From positions 1 to 44,999 of the forward strand of contig JAAWQS010000016.1 in NCBI GenBank assembly GCA_022800665.1: a stretch of 44,999 nucleotides of DNA, given 5' to 3'. This document shows positions 1-9,312 of the stretch, in pieces. The position numbers were made by a program, and so were the translations under genes. Numbering within the stretch: position 1 is the stretch's first letter; every line of letters starts with the position of its first letter. The notes below the pieces were generated by a model. It was given only the letters and a program-made list of their open reading frames with translations, searched no databases and had not been told where the DNA came from. Source of the DNA: Oscillospiraceae bacterium. GTDB lineage: Bacteria > Bacillota > Clostridia > Oscillospirales > Oscillospiraceae.

Positions 1-114
1 ATGATAAACTTGACAAGTCCTTTCTTGCTTTTGTTTTTATTGCGGCTATTATGATTTGGCTACTTTGAACTACTCTCCTGATTTTTCAAACAAGGCCTAA
101 TTGTATTTACCCTT
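1..114. other. Left edge, no gene recognised
   Basis: AT-rich sequence with no convincing gene. A TTGACA at 10-15 has no good -10 partner at the usual distance. It contains the in-frame hydrophobic codons that seem to belong to the damaged lipoprotein signal peptide downstream (82-114). Confidence 0.5.
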
Positions 115-872
115 GTGTTCTGCGTATGCGCCGCACTGCTGAGCGGCTGCGCCGGCACGGAGGAAAACACCGATAACGGTAACTACACATACGAAATGAA
201 GATTCCATACGCCTGCGACCTGAGCGAGAGCGATGGGGCCGACAGCGTGGAGCGGGACGGCGATCACCAGGACAGTCCCTACTTTAGTCGACTGGACTTT
301 TACAACATGGAGTCCAGCGATACGTTGACAATTCTTACCCATTTCAAAACCCAGCAGCAGACCAGCGAATGGAGCTGCGGCGTCACCAGTGCGCTGATGG
401 CGCTGAACTGGTTTGACAGGCTTGGGGGGAGCGCTCGGAGGAGACTCTGGCCGCATACCGCAGCAATGGTCTGGAGCCGGGGGCTACCAGTCTGCGCCAG
501 CTCGTCGAGATTTTCGAGGGCGTGGGCGGCTTTGACCGCTATTCCCGTTTGGCCTGCGGGGACGATGAGGTGTATGAAATCTTCACCTTTGATTATATCC
601 GGGACACGCTTGCCGCCGGGACTCCGACCCTGGTGGGCTGGAATGACTGGGGCGGTCATTGGCAGGTTATTATCGGCTATGACACGATGGGAACGGAGAC
701 CACACAGGATGATGTAATCATTGTGGCCGACCCCTATGACACAACCGACCACAATCAGGACGGCTACGGCGCATATGGCGCGGAACGCTTCCTTTATAAT
801 TTCACCTTCTACTACTTCTTTGACAACGGGGAACCCAATGATATGTGTTTCCTGGTAACCAAACCGCAGTAA
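115..872 (+). pseudogene. Frameshifted C39-peptidase-like lipoprotein
   Basis: The first part (115-~430) encodes a lipoprotein signal with lipobox LLSGC followed by a segment QQTSEWSCGVTSALMALNWF, which resembles the catalytic-Cys region of C39-like papain-fold peptidases. The reading frame then shifts by -1 at a run of six G (424-429). In the new frame the protein continues with GWNDWGGHWQVIIGYD, the usual His region of the same fold, and VADPYD, to a stop at 872. The hydrophobic signal peptide also appears to start further upstream (FFKQGLIVFTLVF from about 82), but no ATG, GTG or TTG lies in frame before the stop at 79-81. Two defects together suggest a decayed gene; a sequencing error in the G run could explain only the frameshift. 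The protein would have been an extracytoplasmic Cys-His protein of roughly 250 residues, with peptidase activity inferred only from the fold. Confidence 0.7.
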
Positions 873-922
873 TCGCACCCCTCCGGCCTGGCGGTACGAT
901 TCCTCCGGCAGTTAGTAAAAAC

Positions 923-958
923 AGAGGTACTGGCAAAGCTTGTTTTGCCAGTACCTCT
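923..958. terminator. Bidirectional terminator
   Basis: A perfect 15-bp stem (AGAGGTACTGGCAAA at 923-937 with its complement at 944-958) and 6-nt loop lies between the convergent lipoprotein relic and the ABC permease. The minus side is followed by a T tract (complement of taaaaac at 916-922). Confidence 0.85.
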
Positions 959-963
959 TTCTG

Positions 964-3900
964 CTATTCAATGGATTTCAAGGACTCTGCCATATCAATC
1001 CTGTGCAGCTTAGGACGCATCCCGAAAGAAATGCTGACCGTGAAAACCAGGGTCATGCACAGCGAAATCACATAGCTGAGGAGGGTAATCCGTCCGGAAA
1101 AATACATGGCGTCAAGTTGAATCTGACTGACGACAAAAGCGTGGAGAGCCTTTCCCATCAGAAGCCCCGCCAGACTGCCCAGAACCGACAGAATATTGAT
1201 TTCCCGGAACACATAGGAAGCCGTTTCGTTCCGGTAGAACCCCAGGACCTTGATGGTAGCAATCTCCCGCACCCGCTCCGTAATATTGATATTGGTCAGG
1301 TTATAGAGCACGATAAACGCCAGCGCACCCGCGCAGGCCACCACGACCACCACAATATAATCCAGCCGGGACATCATGCTGTCCACCTGGTCCCTGGTGG
1401 CCTGATTGATAGCGACATTGCCCACCTCGCCGTCCTCCAGCAGCAGCGCGCCTTCCTCGTAGGGGTCCGCGCCCTCGTGTCCCCGGACGTACAGGGCGTT
1501 ATATTCGGGCTGCTCGTCAAACTGCTCCTGATAACATTCTGTAGATAAGTATACATAGTTTTGAACATAGTTATCAGCAATACCGCTTACCGCAGCTTCC
1601 AGCGTGCCGTATTCCTCGTCCCGCAGCTGGATGACATCCCCAATGGAGATGCCCAGATTTTCCGCCAGACCGGCATTGATTACCACCTCTCCCACTCCGG
1701 GATAGGGCAGGGGCTCGTCTCCGCTGTGGAGGGACACAAATCCGTCCAGACCGCCGCTGGCAGGAATCACAAGGTAAACCGCCTTGCTGGCGCCACCGGC
1801 CAGCACGTCAATACTGCCGCTGTGAATCAGCTTGCCGTCCTCCGCCGCCCATCCGGAACGGATCAGGTAATCCGCCGCTTCCGCTTCCGTCTGCGGCTCC
1901 TGGAAGGTCACTGCATAGTCGTAAATCTGAATCTCGTCAAACTGGAAGTCCGCTACATGCTGGATGGAATCCCGTATGCCGAAGCCAGTGACCAGCAGCG
2001 CCGTGCAGCCGCCGATGCCCAGAACCATCATAACCAGACGGCTCTGATAGCGCAGCACGTTGCGTACAGAAACTTTGTGCAGGAAGCTCAGCCGCCGCCA
2101 CAGGGGTGTGATATACTCCAGGAATACCCGCCGTCCAGCCCGCGGGGTCTTGGGACGCAGCAGCTCAGCCGCCTGCCGTTTCAGCTCCATGCGGCAGGCC
2201 AGGTACGTTGCCCCCATGGAGCACAGCAGAGCCGCGGCAAAGGATACTGCCAGCAGTCCCGGCAAAAACACATGGTGCAGCGGCGAAAAGCCGTAGATAA
2301 TGCCGTAAATTTCCCAGACCACCCACGGCAGGGCGTAGCCGCCAATGGCAAAGCCCACCGTGCTGCCAACCAGCGCGGCGCTGCCGGAGTAGAACAGGAA
2401 CTTGCTCATAATCTGTGCGTTACTGTAACCCAGAGCCTTCCAAACGCCGATCTGGGTGCGCTGCTCGTCTACCATCCGCGTCATGGTGGTCATGCAGACC
2501 AAAGCCGCCACCAGGAAGAAAAATACCGGAAATACGACTGAAATCGCCGCAATAATAGACGTATCGTTCTCAAAACAGGCGTAGCCAATATTCTCGCTTC
2601 TGGCGAGGGTGTACGTGGTGGCATGTTTCAAATCCCGCAGGTCCTCGTAGGCGTCCGCCAGCTTCTGCTCCGCGTCCGTCAGATCCTCCTCTGCGTCTGC
2701 AAACTCCTGGTCCGCCTCCGCACGTCCGTCGCTATACTCCCGCCAGCCGTCGTCCAGCTCCAGCCGGGCGTCCGCCAGCTCGCCGGGGGCGCGGGCCAGT
2801 TCGCCCTTTGCATCCGCCAGCTTCTTCCGGGCGTCCTCCAGTTCCTGCCATGCGTCCGCCAGCTCCTGACGGCCATCGGCCAATTCCTTCTGGCCGTCCT
2901 GAAACTCTTGGACGCCGTCCTCATACTTTTGCAGGCCGTCCATGTATTCCTGTTCGCCGTCCAGCAGCTCCCGATGGGCCTTTTCCAGCTCCTCACGGGC
3001 CTCCCGCTCGCCGTCGTAATACTCCTGCCAGCCGTCTGCAAGCTCCTGCTGGGCGTCGTCCAGTTTTTTCCGGGCGTCCTGGAGCTCCAGCCGGGCGTCC
3101 GCCAGCTCTTGCCGGCCCTGTTCCAACTCTGCTTTGCCGTCCTCCAGCTCCCGGCGGGCGTTGACGATCTGCGCCTCGCCCTCCTCGTACTCCCGCAGGC
3201 CCGCCAGATACTCCGCCCTGCCGCTGTTGTACTCCGCTGCCCCGGTCTCATACTCCGCTTTTCCCTGCTCTAATGCAGCCTTCAGTCCGGCAATGGTCTC
3301 CGCCGACAGCGGTGCGCCCAGCTGACTCTCCGCCGCCTGCCACCCCGCCGCCAGCTCTGCCGCGCTGCTGCCGCTGCCCTGGAGCGCAGCGTCCACAGCG
3401 GCATTCAGCTCTGGCATCGCGCCGGAAGCCAGATACTGGATGAGGGTACCGGCGTCCAGGCTGACCCCCATAGCGGACCCGATGCCCTGGGCCAGCTGCT
3501 CCGTGGAGGTGTACAGCTGCTGGACCTGGCTGAGAGATGCCTCTCCCTCCTCCAGCTGCTTTTTCGCTTCCTCCAGCTGGATTTCCGCCTCCTCCAGCTG
3601 CCGCTGCGCGTCCTGAATCTGCGCCCAGGCATCTGCCAGCTCCCGCTCGCCATCCGCTAGCTCCCGCTCGCCGTCCCGAATCTGCTGCTGTGCGTCCGCC
3701 AGCTCCCGCTCGCCGTCCTCCAGCTGCTGCAGGCCGTCGGCGTACTCCGCTTCGCCGCCCTGGTACGCCCGCTCGCCGTCTGTCAGCTTTTGTCGGGCAT
3801 CGTCCAGCTCCCTCTGTGCGTCCAGCTTGCCCTGCTCGTAGTCCGACCAGCCGTCGTCCAGCTCTTGCCGGCCATCCGCTAACTCCTGCCGGGCGTCCGC

Positions 3901-4944
3901 CAGCTCCCGCTCTGCATCGGCCAGCTCCTGTTCCGCATCCGCAATCTCCTGTTCCGCGTCCGCCGCCTTCTGCCGTCCGTCCGTATACTCCTTGACGCCG
4001 TCCGCATAGTCCGCCTTGCCCTGCTCATAGTCCTTGACGCCGTCCGCATACTCCTGCTCGCCATCCGACAGCTCCCGGTGGGCGTCGTCCAGCTCCTGCT
4101 CTGCGTCGGCCCGCTCGGTGCGGTACTCATTCCAGCCGTCCGCCAGTTCTGCCTCCGCGTCGCGGATTTCGCTCATGGCGTCATTATAGATGGTGTTGTA
4201 GCGCAGAGCGGCACGCGCCTCCAAAGCCCGTTCAACCTCTGGCTTGCGGGCGTCAATCTGGTCCGCATAGGAGTCGGAGTAGGCGTCTGCGGGGTTCTTC
4301 AGTGTCAGAAAAATCTCGTAATATGCCTCGAAATCAAAACCGTCCTCCGGAATATACACATATCCGGCGACGCTGCCGCTGCCGATGGAGCTTGTTCCCC
4401 GCTCATAGTTGAGATAGTAAGGGGACTGGACCAGCCCTACTACGGTATACGTCCCGCAGTGGAGCAGCTCTTGGGTGTCCTCGCTGTTGCTGCCGGACAC
4501 AGTCAGGGCGCGTCCCAAATCCTCCTCCCGAAAAAAGCGGAGGTCCCCCAGGCACTCGTCCGCCGCCTCCGGCATCCGGCCAGCACAGAGCTGGGGCAGG
4601 TTGATTCCATCTGTCAGGGAGTGGGCCTTGAGTACCACCTCCTCCCCCTCATCCACCTCGGAGAGAAAGTCCGCATACACCGCCCCGCGGGCCGTTTCAA
4701 CGCCCTCCAGCGCGGCAAAATAGTCCACGTCCTCCTCTGTAAAGCCCAGTGTGGACAGCAGCCGGAAATCAAACATCCGCTGCCGCCCCAGGTAATCAAT
4801 CCCTGTGGCGGCCATAGAGGGCTGACAGGTCCGCAGTCCGGCGAAGAAGCCGACCCCCAACGCCACGATAGCAAAAATCGCCAGATACCGTCCCAGGCTC
4901 TGTCGAATTTCCCGGACAGTGGTTTTCAGAAGCGTCCTTACCAT
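964..4944 (-). CDS. Large FtsX-family ABC transporter permease with heptad-repeat domain
   Basis: A 1326-residue membrane protein. One transmembrane segment lies near residues 18-40. A large extracytoplasmic part follows, of which about residues 255-790 are a long series of heptads of the type ELADGxx / ELADAxx (the X-X-X-Leu-X-X-Gly-like pattern also found in YhgE/Pip proteins). Then come two FtsX cores: about 800-950 (IGVWKALGYSNAQI) and about 1190-1326 (REIATIKVLGFYRNE), each with the usual cytoplasmic coupling motif. The ATPase gene upstream overlaps this start by 7 nt, so both form one transporter. FtsX/MacB-type systems use ATP to drive extracytoplasmic mechanical work or export of lipids, peptides or lipoproteins; the substrate is not visible here. 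The family is usually 800-1200 residues, so the coiled coil makes this one unusually long. Confidence 0.9.
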   Translation of the reverse strand: MVRTLLKTTVREIRQSLGRYLAIFAIVALGVGFFAGLRTCQPSMAATGIDYLGRQRMFDFRLLSTLGFTEEDVDYFAALEGVETARGAVYADFLSEVDEGEEVVLKAHSLTDGINLPQLCAGRMPEAADECLGDLRFFREEDLGRALTVSGSNSEDTQELLHCGTYTVVGLVQSPYYLNYERGTSSIGSGSVAGYVYIPEDGFDFEAYYEIFLTLKNPADAYSDSYADQIDARKPEVERALEARAALRYNTIYNDAMSEIRDAEAELADGWNEYRTERADAEQELDDAHRELSDGEQEYADGVKDYEQGKADYADGVKEYTDGRQKAADAEQEIADAEQELADAERELADARQELADGRQELDDGWSDYEQGKLDAQRELDDARQKLTDGERAYQGGEAEYADGLQQLEDGERELADAQQQIRDGERELADGERELADAWAQIQDAQRQLEEAEIQLEEAKKQLEEGEASLSQVQQLYTSTEQLAQGIGSAMGVSLDAGTLIQYLASGAMPELNAAVDAALQGSGSSAAELAAGWQAAESQLGAPLSAETIAGLKAALEQGKAEYETGAAEYNSGRAEYLAGLREYEEGEAQIVNARRELEDGKAELEQGRQELADARLELQDARKKLDDAQQELADGWQEYYDGEREAREELEKAHRELLDGEQEYMDGLQKYEDGVQEFQDGQKELADGRQELADAWQELEDARKKLADAKGELARAPGELADARLELDDGWREYSDGRAEADQEFADAEEDLTDAEQKLADAYEDLRDLKHATTYTLARSENIGYACFENDTSIIAAISVVFPVFFFLVAALVCMTTMTRMVDEQRTQIGVWKALGYSNAQIMSKFLFYSGSAALVGSTVGFAIGGYALPWVVWEIYGIIYGFSPLHHVFLPGLLAVSFAAALLCSMGATYLACRMELKRQAAELLRPKTPRAGRRVFLEYITPLWRRLSFLHKVSVRNVLRYQSRLVMMVLGIGGCTALLVTGFGIRDSIQHVADFQFDEIQIYDYAVTFQEPQTEAEAADYLIRSGWAAEDGKLIHSGSIDVLAGGASKAVYLVIPASGGLDGFVSLHSGDEPLPYPGVGEVVINAGLAENLGISIGDVIQLRDEEYGTLEAAVSGIADNYVQNYVYLSTECYQEQFDEQPEYNALYVRGHEGADPYEEGALLLEDGEVGNVAINQATRDQVDSMMSRLDYIVVVVVACAGALAFIVLYNLTNINITERVREIATIKVLGFYRNETASYVFREINILSVLGSLAGLLMGKALHAFVVSQIQLDAMYFSGRITLLSYVISLCMTLVFTVSISFGMRPKLHRIDMAESLKSIE

Positions 4945-5642
4945 TCAATCGCCTCCACCGGAACAGGCGCGGCGTTGATCTCCTCGCTGGTGACGGAGCC
5001 GTTTTTGACCTGAATCACCCGGTCCGCCATGGCGGTAAGGGCGCTGTTATGGGTGATGATGATGACCGTCATGCCCCGCTTGCGGCTCATGTCCTGGAGC
5101 AGCTGCAAAATTGCCTTGCCGGTGGTGTAGTCCAATGCGCCGGTAGGCTCGTCGCAAAGCAGCAGCTTCGGGTTCTTTGCCAGTGCGCGGGCAATGGCCA
5201 CCCGCTGCTGTTCGCCGCCGGAGAGCTGGGCCGGAAAGTTGGACATCCTGTGCTCCAGGCCCACCGAGCGCAGGACCTGGGCCGCGTCCAAGGGATCTTT
5301 GCAGATCTGCGCGGCCAACTCCACATTCTCCAGGGCGGTCAGATTCGGCACCAGGTTGTAAAACTGGAAGACAAAACCGATGTCGTGGCGGCGGTATGTA
5401 GTCAGCTGACGGGCGTTGTAAGCGGAGATTTCCTCGCCGCCCAAAAAGACTTTCCCTTCCGTCAGCGTGTCCATCCCTCCCAATATGTTGAGCAGCGTGG
5501 TCTTTCCTGCGCCGCTGGGTCCCACGATGACGCACAGCTCCCCGCGTTCCACCGAGAAGGTGGCGTCCCGGAGGGCCTGGATTTCCACTTCGCCCATGCG
5601 GTATGTTTTTTTCACTTGGTCAAACCGGACAAAAGCACCCAT
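4938..5642 (-). CDS. ABC transporter ATP-binding protein (LolD/MacB-like)
   Basis: A 234-residue ATPase. Walker A is GPSGAGKTT (41-49), the signature is [15 protein letters not shown], Walker B is [12 protein letters not shown], and the switch His is in IIITHN. The start at 5642 (MGAFVRF) is chosen because GAGGTG lies 6 nt upstream and the family normally begins there; the reading frame is open further upstream but crosses the promoter. The stop overlaps the start of the permease (ATGGTAA), so the two are translationally coupled. It powers the giant FtsX-type permease. ATPases of this class act as homodimers on the cytoplasmic face. Confidence 0.93.
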   Translation of the reverse strand: MGAFVRFDQVKKTYRMGEVEIQALRDATFSVERGELCVIVGPSGAGKTTLLNILGGMDTLTEGKVFLGGEEISAYNARQLTTYRRHDIGFVFQFYNLVPNLTALENVELAAQICKDPLDAAQVLRSVGLEHRMSNFPAQLSGGEQQRVAIARALAKNPKLLLCDEPTGALDYTTGKAILQLLQDMSRKRGMTVIIITHNSALTAMADRVIQVKNGSVTSEEINAAPVPVEAIEW

Positions 5643-5670
5643 TTTTTCACCTCGCGCAGTTGTATAAGAC

Positions 5671-5699
5671 ATCCTATCATAACCCGACGCACATTGCAA
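5671..5699 (-). promoter_or_regulatory. Sigma-A promoter of the ABC transporter operon
   Basis: On the minus strand: TTGCAA (5699-5694), 17-bp spacer, TAGGAT (5676-5671), about 30 nt ahead of the ATPase start. Confidence 0.6.
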
Positions 5700-5740
5700 G
5701 TGGTGAAATACGGCTCCAAAACCGAATTCCCGCGCCGCCC

Positions 5741-5769
5741 TTGACAAACAGAAGAAAATGGGCTAGGAT
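5741..5769 (+). promoter_or_regulatory. Sigma-A promoter of mfd
   Basis: TTGACA (5741-5746), exactly 17 bp, TAGGAT (5764-5769). The ~90-nt leader has a possible hairpin (CACGCC/GGCGTG, about 5799-5821) followed by two T runs, which could act as an attenuator; this last point is weak. Confidence 0.75.
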
Positions 5770-5865
5770 ATTTTGGAAACAAAAGACGCTCCGGCGCACG
5801 CCCCCACTGGGTTTGGCGTGGGCTTTTTGCTGCTTTTTCTCTATTCTGCACCCCCGGAGGTTACT

Positions 5866-8800
5866 ATGGAACAGCTTCTGCAAACACTGCTGGCAATACC
5901 GGAGGCCGGTGCGCTGGCCGCCGCCGTGGAGGGCGGCCGGTGTCCCGCCGCCGTCACTGGTCTGGCCCCTGTCCACCGGGCACAGATTGCCGCCGCCCTG
6001 GCCGCGGAGACCGGGCGGCCTTTGGTCATGGTCTGCTCCGACGAGGGAGAGGCGGCCCGCCTGGCAGCCGATCTGGAGATTCTGCTGGGCCGCAGGAGCC
6101 TGCGGCTTTTTGCACGGGAGCTGTTCGTCCGGGCGGGGACCGTCATCTCCCGGCAGTGGGAGCACAACCGGATTGCGGCCCTCTACGCCCTGGGCCGGAA
6201 CAGCGGTGCGCCCATCGTGGTGTGTACGGCGGAGGGGCTGCTCCAGAAGACCAGCCCCCGGCTCCATGCCGCCGCTTTGACCCTGACGGCGGGGGAGCGG
6301 TACGACCTGGTCGATTTACCCCAGCGGCTGGTGGAGGCGGGCTACAGCCGTGCCGAACAGGTGGAGGGTGTGGGACAGTTCGCCCTGCGGGGCGGCATCC
6401 TGGACGTGTACTCCCCCATGATGGAGGAGCCGGTGCGCTGCGAGTTCTTTGACGACGAGATCGACTCCCTGGGCGCCTTCGACACCACCACCCAGCGGCG
6501 GACCAGGAATCTGGACGAAGCGTTGCTGCTGCCCGCCATGGAGCTGCTGCCGGGGACAAAGCCCGCCTCTGTTTTCCGGTACCTGCCTGCCAACGCCCTG
6601 CTGTGCATCAGCGAGACAGGCCGGGTGGGGGAGCGGGTGAAGAGCGTTCTGTGGCAGGCCCGTGAGGACACGGAATCCCTGCTGGCCGCAGGAGAGAGGG
6701 ACGGCAATCTGACGGCGTTGCTGCTGAGCCAGAGCGAGTGGACAGAGGAGCTGGAGCGGTTCCCCGTGTGTATGATGGAGGCCCTGCCCACCTCCCGCTA
6801 TCCCCTGCCCCCCAGGACTCTGCTGTCCATCACCGCCAAGCAGCTGAGCGCGTACGGCGGCAGCGTAGACACCGCCGCCGGGGACCTGCGGCGCTATCTG
6901 GACGGGGACTCCTCCGTGCTGCTGCTGTGCGGCAGTGCGGCTCGTGCCAAGAGTATGCAGCGGATGCTGCGGGACCGTGAGATTCCGGCAGCGTTGGATT
7001 TTGACTGCCGGTCTATGCCGCGGGGCGGCGAGATCCGCATAGCGGTGGGCGCGCTCTCCGCCGGGGCGGAGTACCCCCAGCTGAACCTGGCTATTCTGAC
7101 AGAGGGCCAGCTGACCGCCAAGCCGGCGGGCCGTCCGGGCCGGACGGTGAAGGGTGAGAAAAAGGACAACCGGCAGAAGCTCCTCAGCTACACCGACCTG
7201 ACCCCCGGCGACCTGGTGGTCCACGTCCACCACGGCATCGGACGGTTTGAGGGCATCCGGAAAATGCCGGTGGACGGCGTGGAAAAGGACTATATCAAGA
7301 TCGTCTACGCCGGCGGCGACAGCCTCTATGTCCCCGCCACCCAGCTGGACCTGGTGAGCAAATACATCGGCGGCGGCGGTCTGGGGGAGGACGGCGAGGT
7401 CCGTGCCGCGCGGCTGAACAAGCTGGGCGGCTCGGACTGGTCCAAGCAGCGCAGCAAGGCAAAGGCCGCGGTAAAGGATTTGGCCAAGGGCCTCATCGCC
7501 CTGTACGCCCAGCGTCAGCGCCAGCCCGGCTTCGCCTTCTCCCCGGACTCCCCCTGGCAGAGGGAGTTTGAGGAGTCCTTCGACTACGTGGAGACGGACG
7601 ACCAGCTGCGGTGTATCAGCGAGATTAAAAAGGACATGGAGCGGCCCATCCCCATGGACCGGCTGCTGTGCGGCGACGTGGGATACGGGAAAACGGAGGT
7701 GGCCCTGCGGGCGGTGATGAAATGCGTGCTGGACGGCAAGCAGGCCGCCATTCTGGTCCCTACCACCGTCCTGGCCCAGCAGCACTTTGCCACAGCCACC
7801 AGCCGGTTCCGGGGCTTCCCGGTGGAGATTCGGGTACTCAGCCGCTTCCAGACCCCAGGGCAGAGCCGGACCATCCTCTCGGAGCTGGCGGGCGGGAAAA
7901 TTGACGTGCTCATCGGCACCCACCGGCTGCTGCAGAAGGGGATCACCTTCAAGGACCTGGGGCTTCTGATCATCGACGAGGAGCAGCGGTTCGGGGTGAG
8001 CCACAAGGAGAAGCTGAAGGAGATGAGCAGGCAGGTGGACGTGCTCACCCTTACCGCCACCCCCATTCCCCGGACGCTGAACATGGCCCTGTCCGGCATC
8101 CGGGACATGTCCACACTGGAAGAGCCGCCCCAGAACCGCCAGCCGGTACAGACCTACGTGGTAGAGCACGACTGGGGGATGCTGGCCGACGCCATGCGCC
8201 GGGAGATTGACCGGGGGGGACAGGTGTACTACCTCCACAACCGGGTGGAGTCCATCGACTCCACCGCCGCCCGTGTCAAGGAGCTGACAGGGCCGGAGGC
8301 AAAGGTGGTGGTGGCCCACGGGCGGATGAACGAGAAGGAGCTCAGCTCAGTGATGCAGCAGATGGTGGAGGGGGAGGCCCAGGTGCTGGTCTGCACCACC
8401 ATCATTGAAACCGGCATTGACATCGCCAACGTGAACACGCTGATTATCGAGGATGCGGACCGGATGGGGTTGGCCCAGCTCCACCAGATTCGGGGACGTA
8501 TAGGCCGCAGCGCCCGCCGGGCCTACGCCTATATGACCTACCGTCCGGGGAAGATTCTCTCGGAGATTGCCTCCAAGCGGCTGACCGCCATACGGGAGTA
8601 TGTGGAGTTCGGGTCCGGGTTCAAAATTGCCATGCGGGACCTGGAAATCCGTGGCGCGGGGAATCTGCTGGGGGCGGAGCAGTCGGGGTATATGATGACG
8701 GTGGGGTACGATATGTACCTGCAATTGCTGGAGGACGCGGTGCTGGAGGAGCAGGGGAAAAAGAAAGCGGTGTCTACGGAGTGTTCCGCTGACCTGACCA

Positions 8801-9258
8801 TCTCCGCCAACATCCCGGACCGCTATGTATCCTCCAACGAGCAGCGGATGGACCTGTACCGCCGCATTGCCGCCATCCGCACGGAGGCGGACGCCGCAGA
8901 CCTGCTGGACGAGCTGCTGGACCGGTACGGCGAGCCGCCCAAGCCGGTATACGCCCTGCTGGACGTGGCGCTGCTGCGGGCCAACGCCGTGCGGGCGGGG
9001 GTGTCGGAGATTGTGCAGCGTGGGAACAGCCTGCGGATGGTGATTGCGGACTTTAAGCCGGAGGCCCTGGCGGCGATCTGCTCCAGCCCCAAGTATCGCC
9101 AGCGGCTGAAACTGGCGGCGGGGGATGTGCCTGCGCTGACGCTGGCCCTGACAGGGAAGGAGCCGGCGCTGGAGACTGCGCTGACGCTGGTGGAGGATCT
9201 GCGTTTGGCGTCAGAGGGCCGGGAGATGCCGGAGAAGGTGAAAAAGCAGATTACTTGA
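5866..9258 (+). CDS. mfd: Transcription-repair coupling factor Mfd
   Basis: An 1130-residue superfamily 2 translocase that removes RNA polymerase stalled at DNA lesions and recruits UvrA. Domains in order: UvrB-like N-terminal module (about 1-380); RNA-polymerase interaction domain (about 440-540, begins SYTDLTPGDLVVHVHHGIGR); helicase core with Walker A GDVGYGKTE (about 602-610), DEEQ box (about 704-707) and TATPIPRTLNMA; second RecA domain with the RGRIGRS motif; C-terminal TRCF domain. The ATG at 5866 is chosen because GGAGG lies just upstream and the protein then begins like the family; the frame stays open further up through a TTG at 5773, which lies only a few bases past the -10 box. 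In Bacillus mfd lies near glmU-prs-pth, which are about 5 kb away here. Confidence 0.97.
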   Translation: MEQLLQTLLAIPEAGALAAAVEGGRCPAAVTGLAPVHRAQIAAALAAETGRPLVMVCSDEGEAARLAADLEILLGRRSLRLFARELFVRAGTVISRQWEHNRIAALYALGRNSGAPIVVCTAEGLLQKTSPRLHAAALTLTAGERYDLVDLPQRLVEAGYSRAEQVEGVGQFALRGGILDVYSPMMEEPVRCEFFDDEIDSLGAFDTTTQRRTRNLDEALLLPAMELLPGTKPASVFRYLPANALLCISETGRVGERVKSVLWQAREDTESLLAAGERDGNLTALLLSQSEWTEELERFPVCMMEALPTSRYPLPPRTLLSITAKQLSAYGGSVDTAAGDLRRYLDGDSSVLLLCGSAARAKSMQRMLRDREIPAALDFDCRSMPRGGEIRIAVGALSAGAEYPQLNLAILTEGQLTAKPAGRPGRTVKGEKKDNRQKLLSYTDLTPGDLVVHVHHGIGRFEGIRKMPVDGVEKDYIKIVYAGGDSLYVPATQLDLVSKYIGGGGLGEDGEVRAARLNKLGGSDWSKQRSKAKAAVKDLAKGLIALYAQRQRQPGFAFSPDSPWQREFEESFDYVETDDQLRCISEIKKDMERPIPMDRLLCGDVGYGKTEVALRAVMKCVLDGKQAAILVPTTVLAQQHFATATSRFRGFPVEIRVLSRFQTPGQSRTILSELAGGKIDVLIGTHRLLQKGITFKDLGLLIIDEEQRFGVSHKEKLKEMSRQVDVLTLTATPIPRTLNMALSGIRDMSTLEEPPQNRQPVQTYVVEHDWGMLADAMRREIDRGGQVYYLHNRVESIDSTAARVKELTGPEAKVVVAHGRMNEKELSSVMQQMVEGEAQVLVCTTIIETGIDIANVNTLIIEDADRMGLAQLHQIRGRIGRSARRAYAYMTYRPGKILSEIASKRLTAIREYVEFGSGFKIAMRDLEIRGAGNLLGAEQSGYMMTVGYDMYLQLLEDAVLEEQGKKKAVSTECSADLTISANIPDRYVSSNEQRMDLYRRIAAIRTEADAADLLDELLDRYGEPPKPVYALLDVALLRANAVRAGVSEIVQRGNSLRMVIADFKPEALAAICSSPKYRQRLKLAAGDVPALTLALTGKEPALETALTLVEDLRLASEGREMPEKVKKQIT

Positions 9259-9260
9259 AA

Positions 9261-9303
9261 ACACCCCCGCAGCGGAGCACGAAAAACTCCGCTGCGGGGG
9301 TGT
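9261..9303. terminator. Strong terminator between convergent mfd and gpmI
   Basis: A perfect 17-bp GC-rich stem (9261-9277 with 9287-9303) and 9-nt loop. It begins 3 nt after the mfd stop. No long T tract follows on either side. Confidence 0.8.
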
Positions 9304-9312
9304 CTGTCTGCT

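Noticed and set aside
2623-4130. Plus-strand frames opposite the heptad region of the ABC permease
   Set aside because: They are produced by the repetitive codons of the coiled coil on the other strand.
6316-8319. Minus-strand 667-codon frame inside mfd
   Set aside because: Mfd domains are unambiguous on the plus strand; the antisense frame has only His/Gln-rich mirror sequence.
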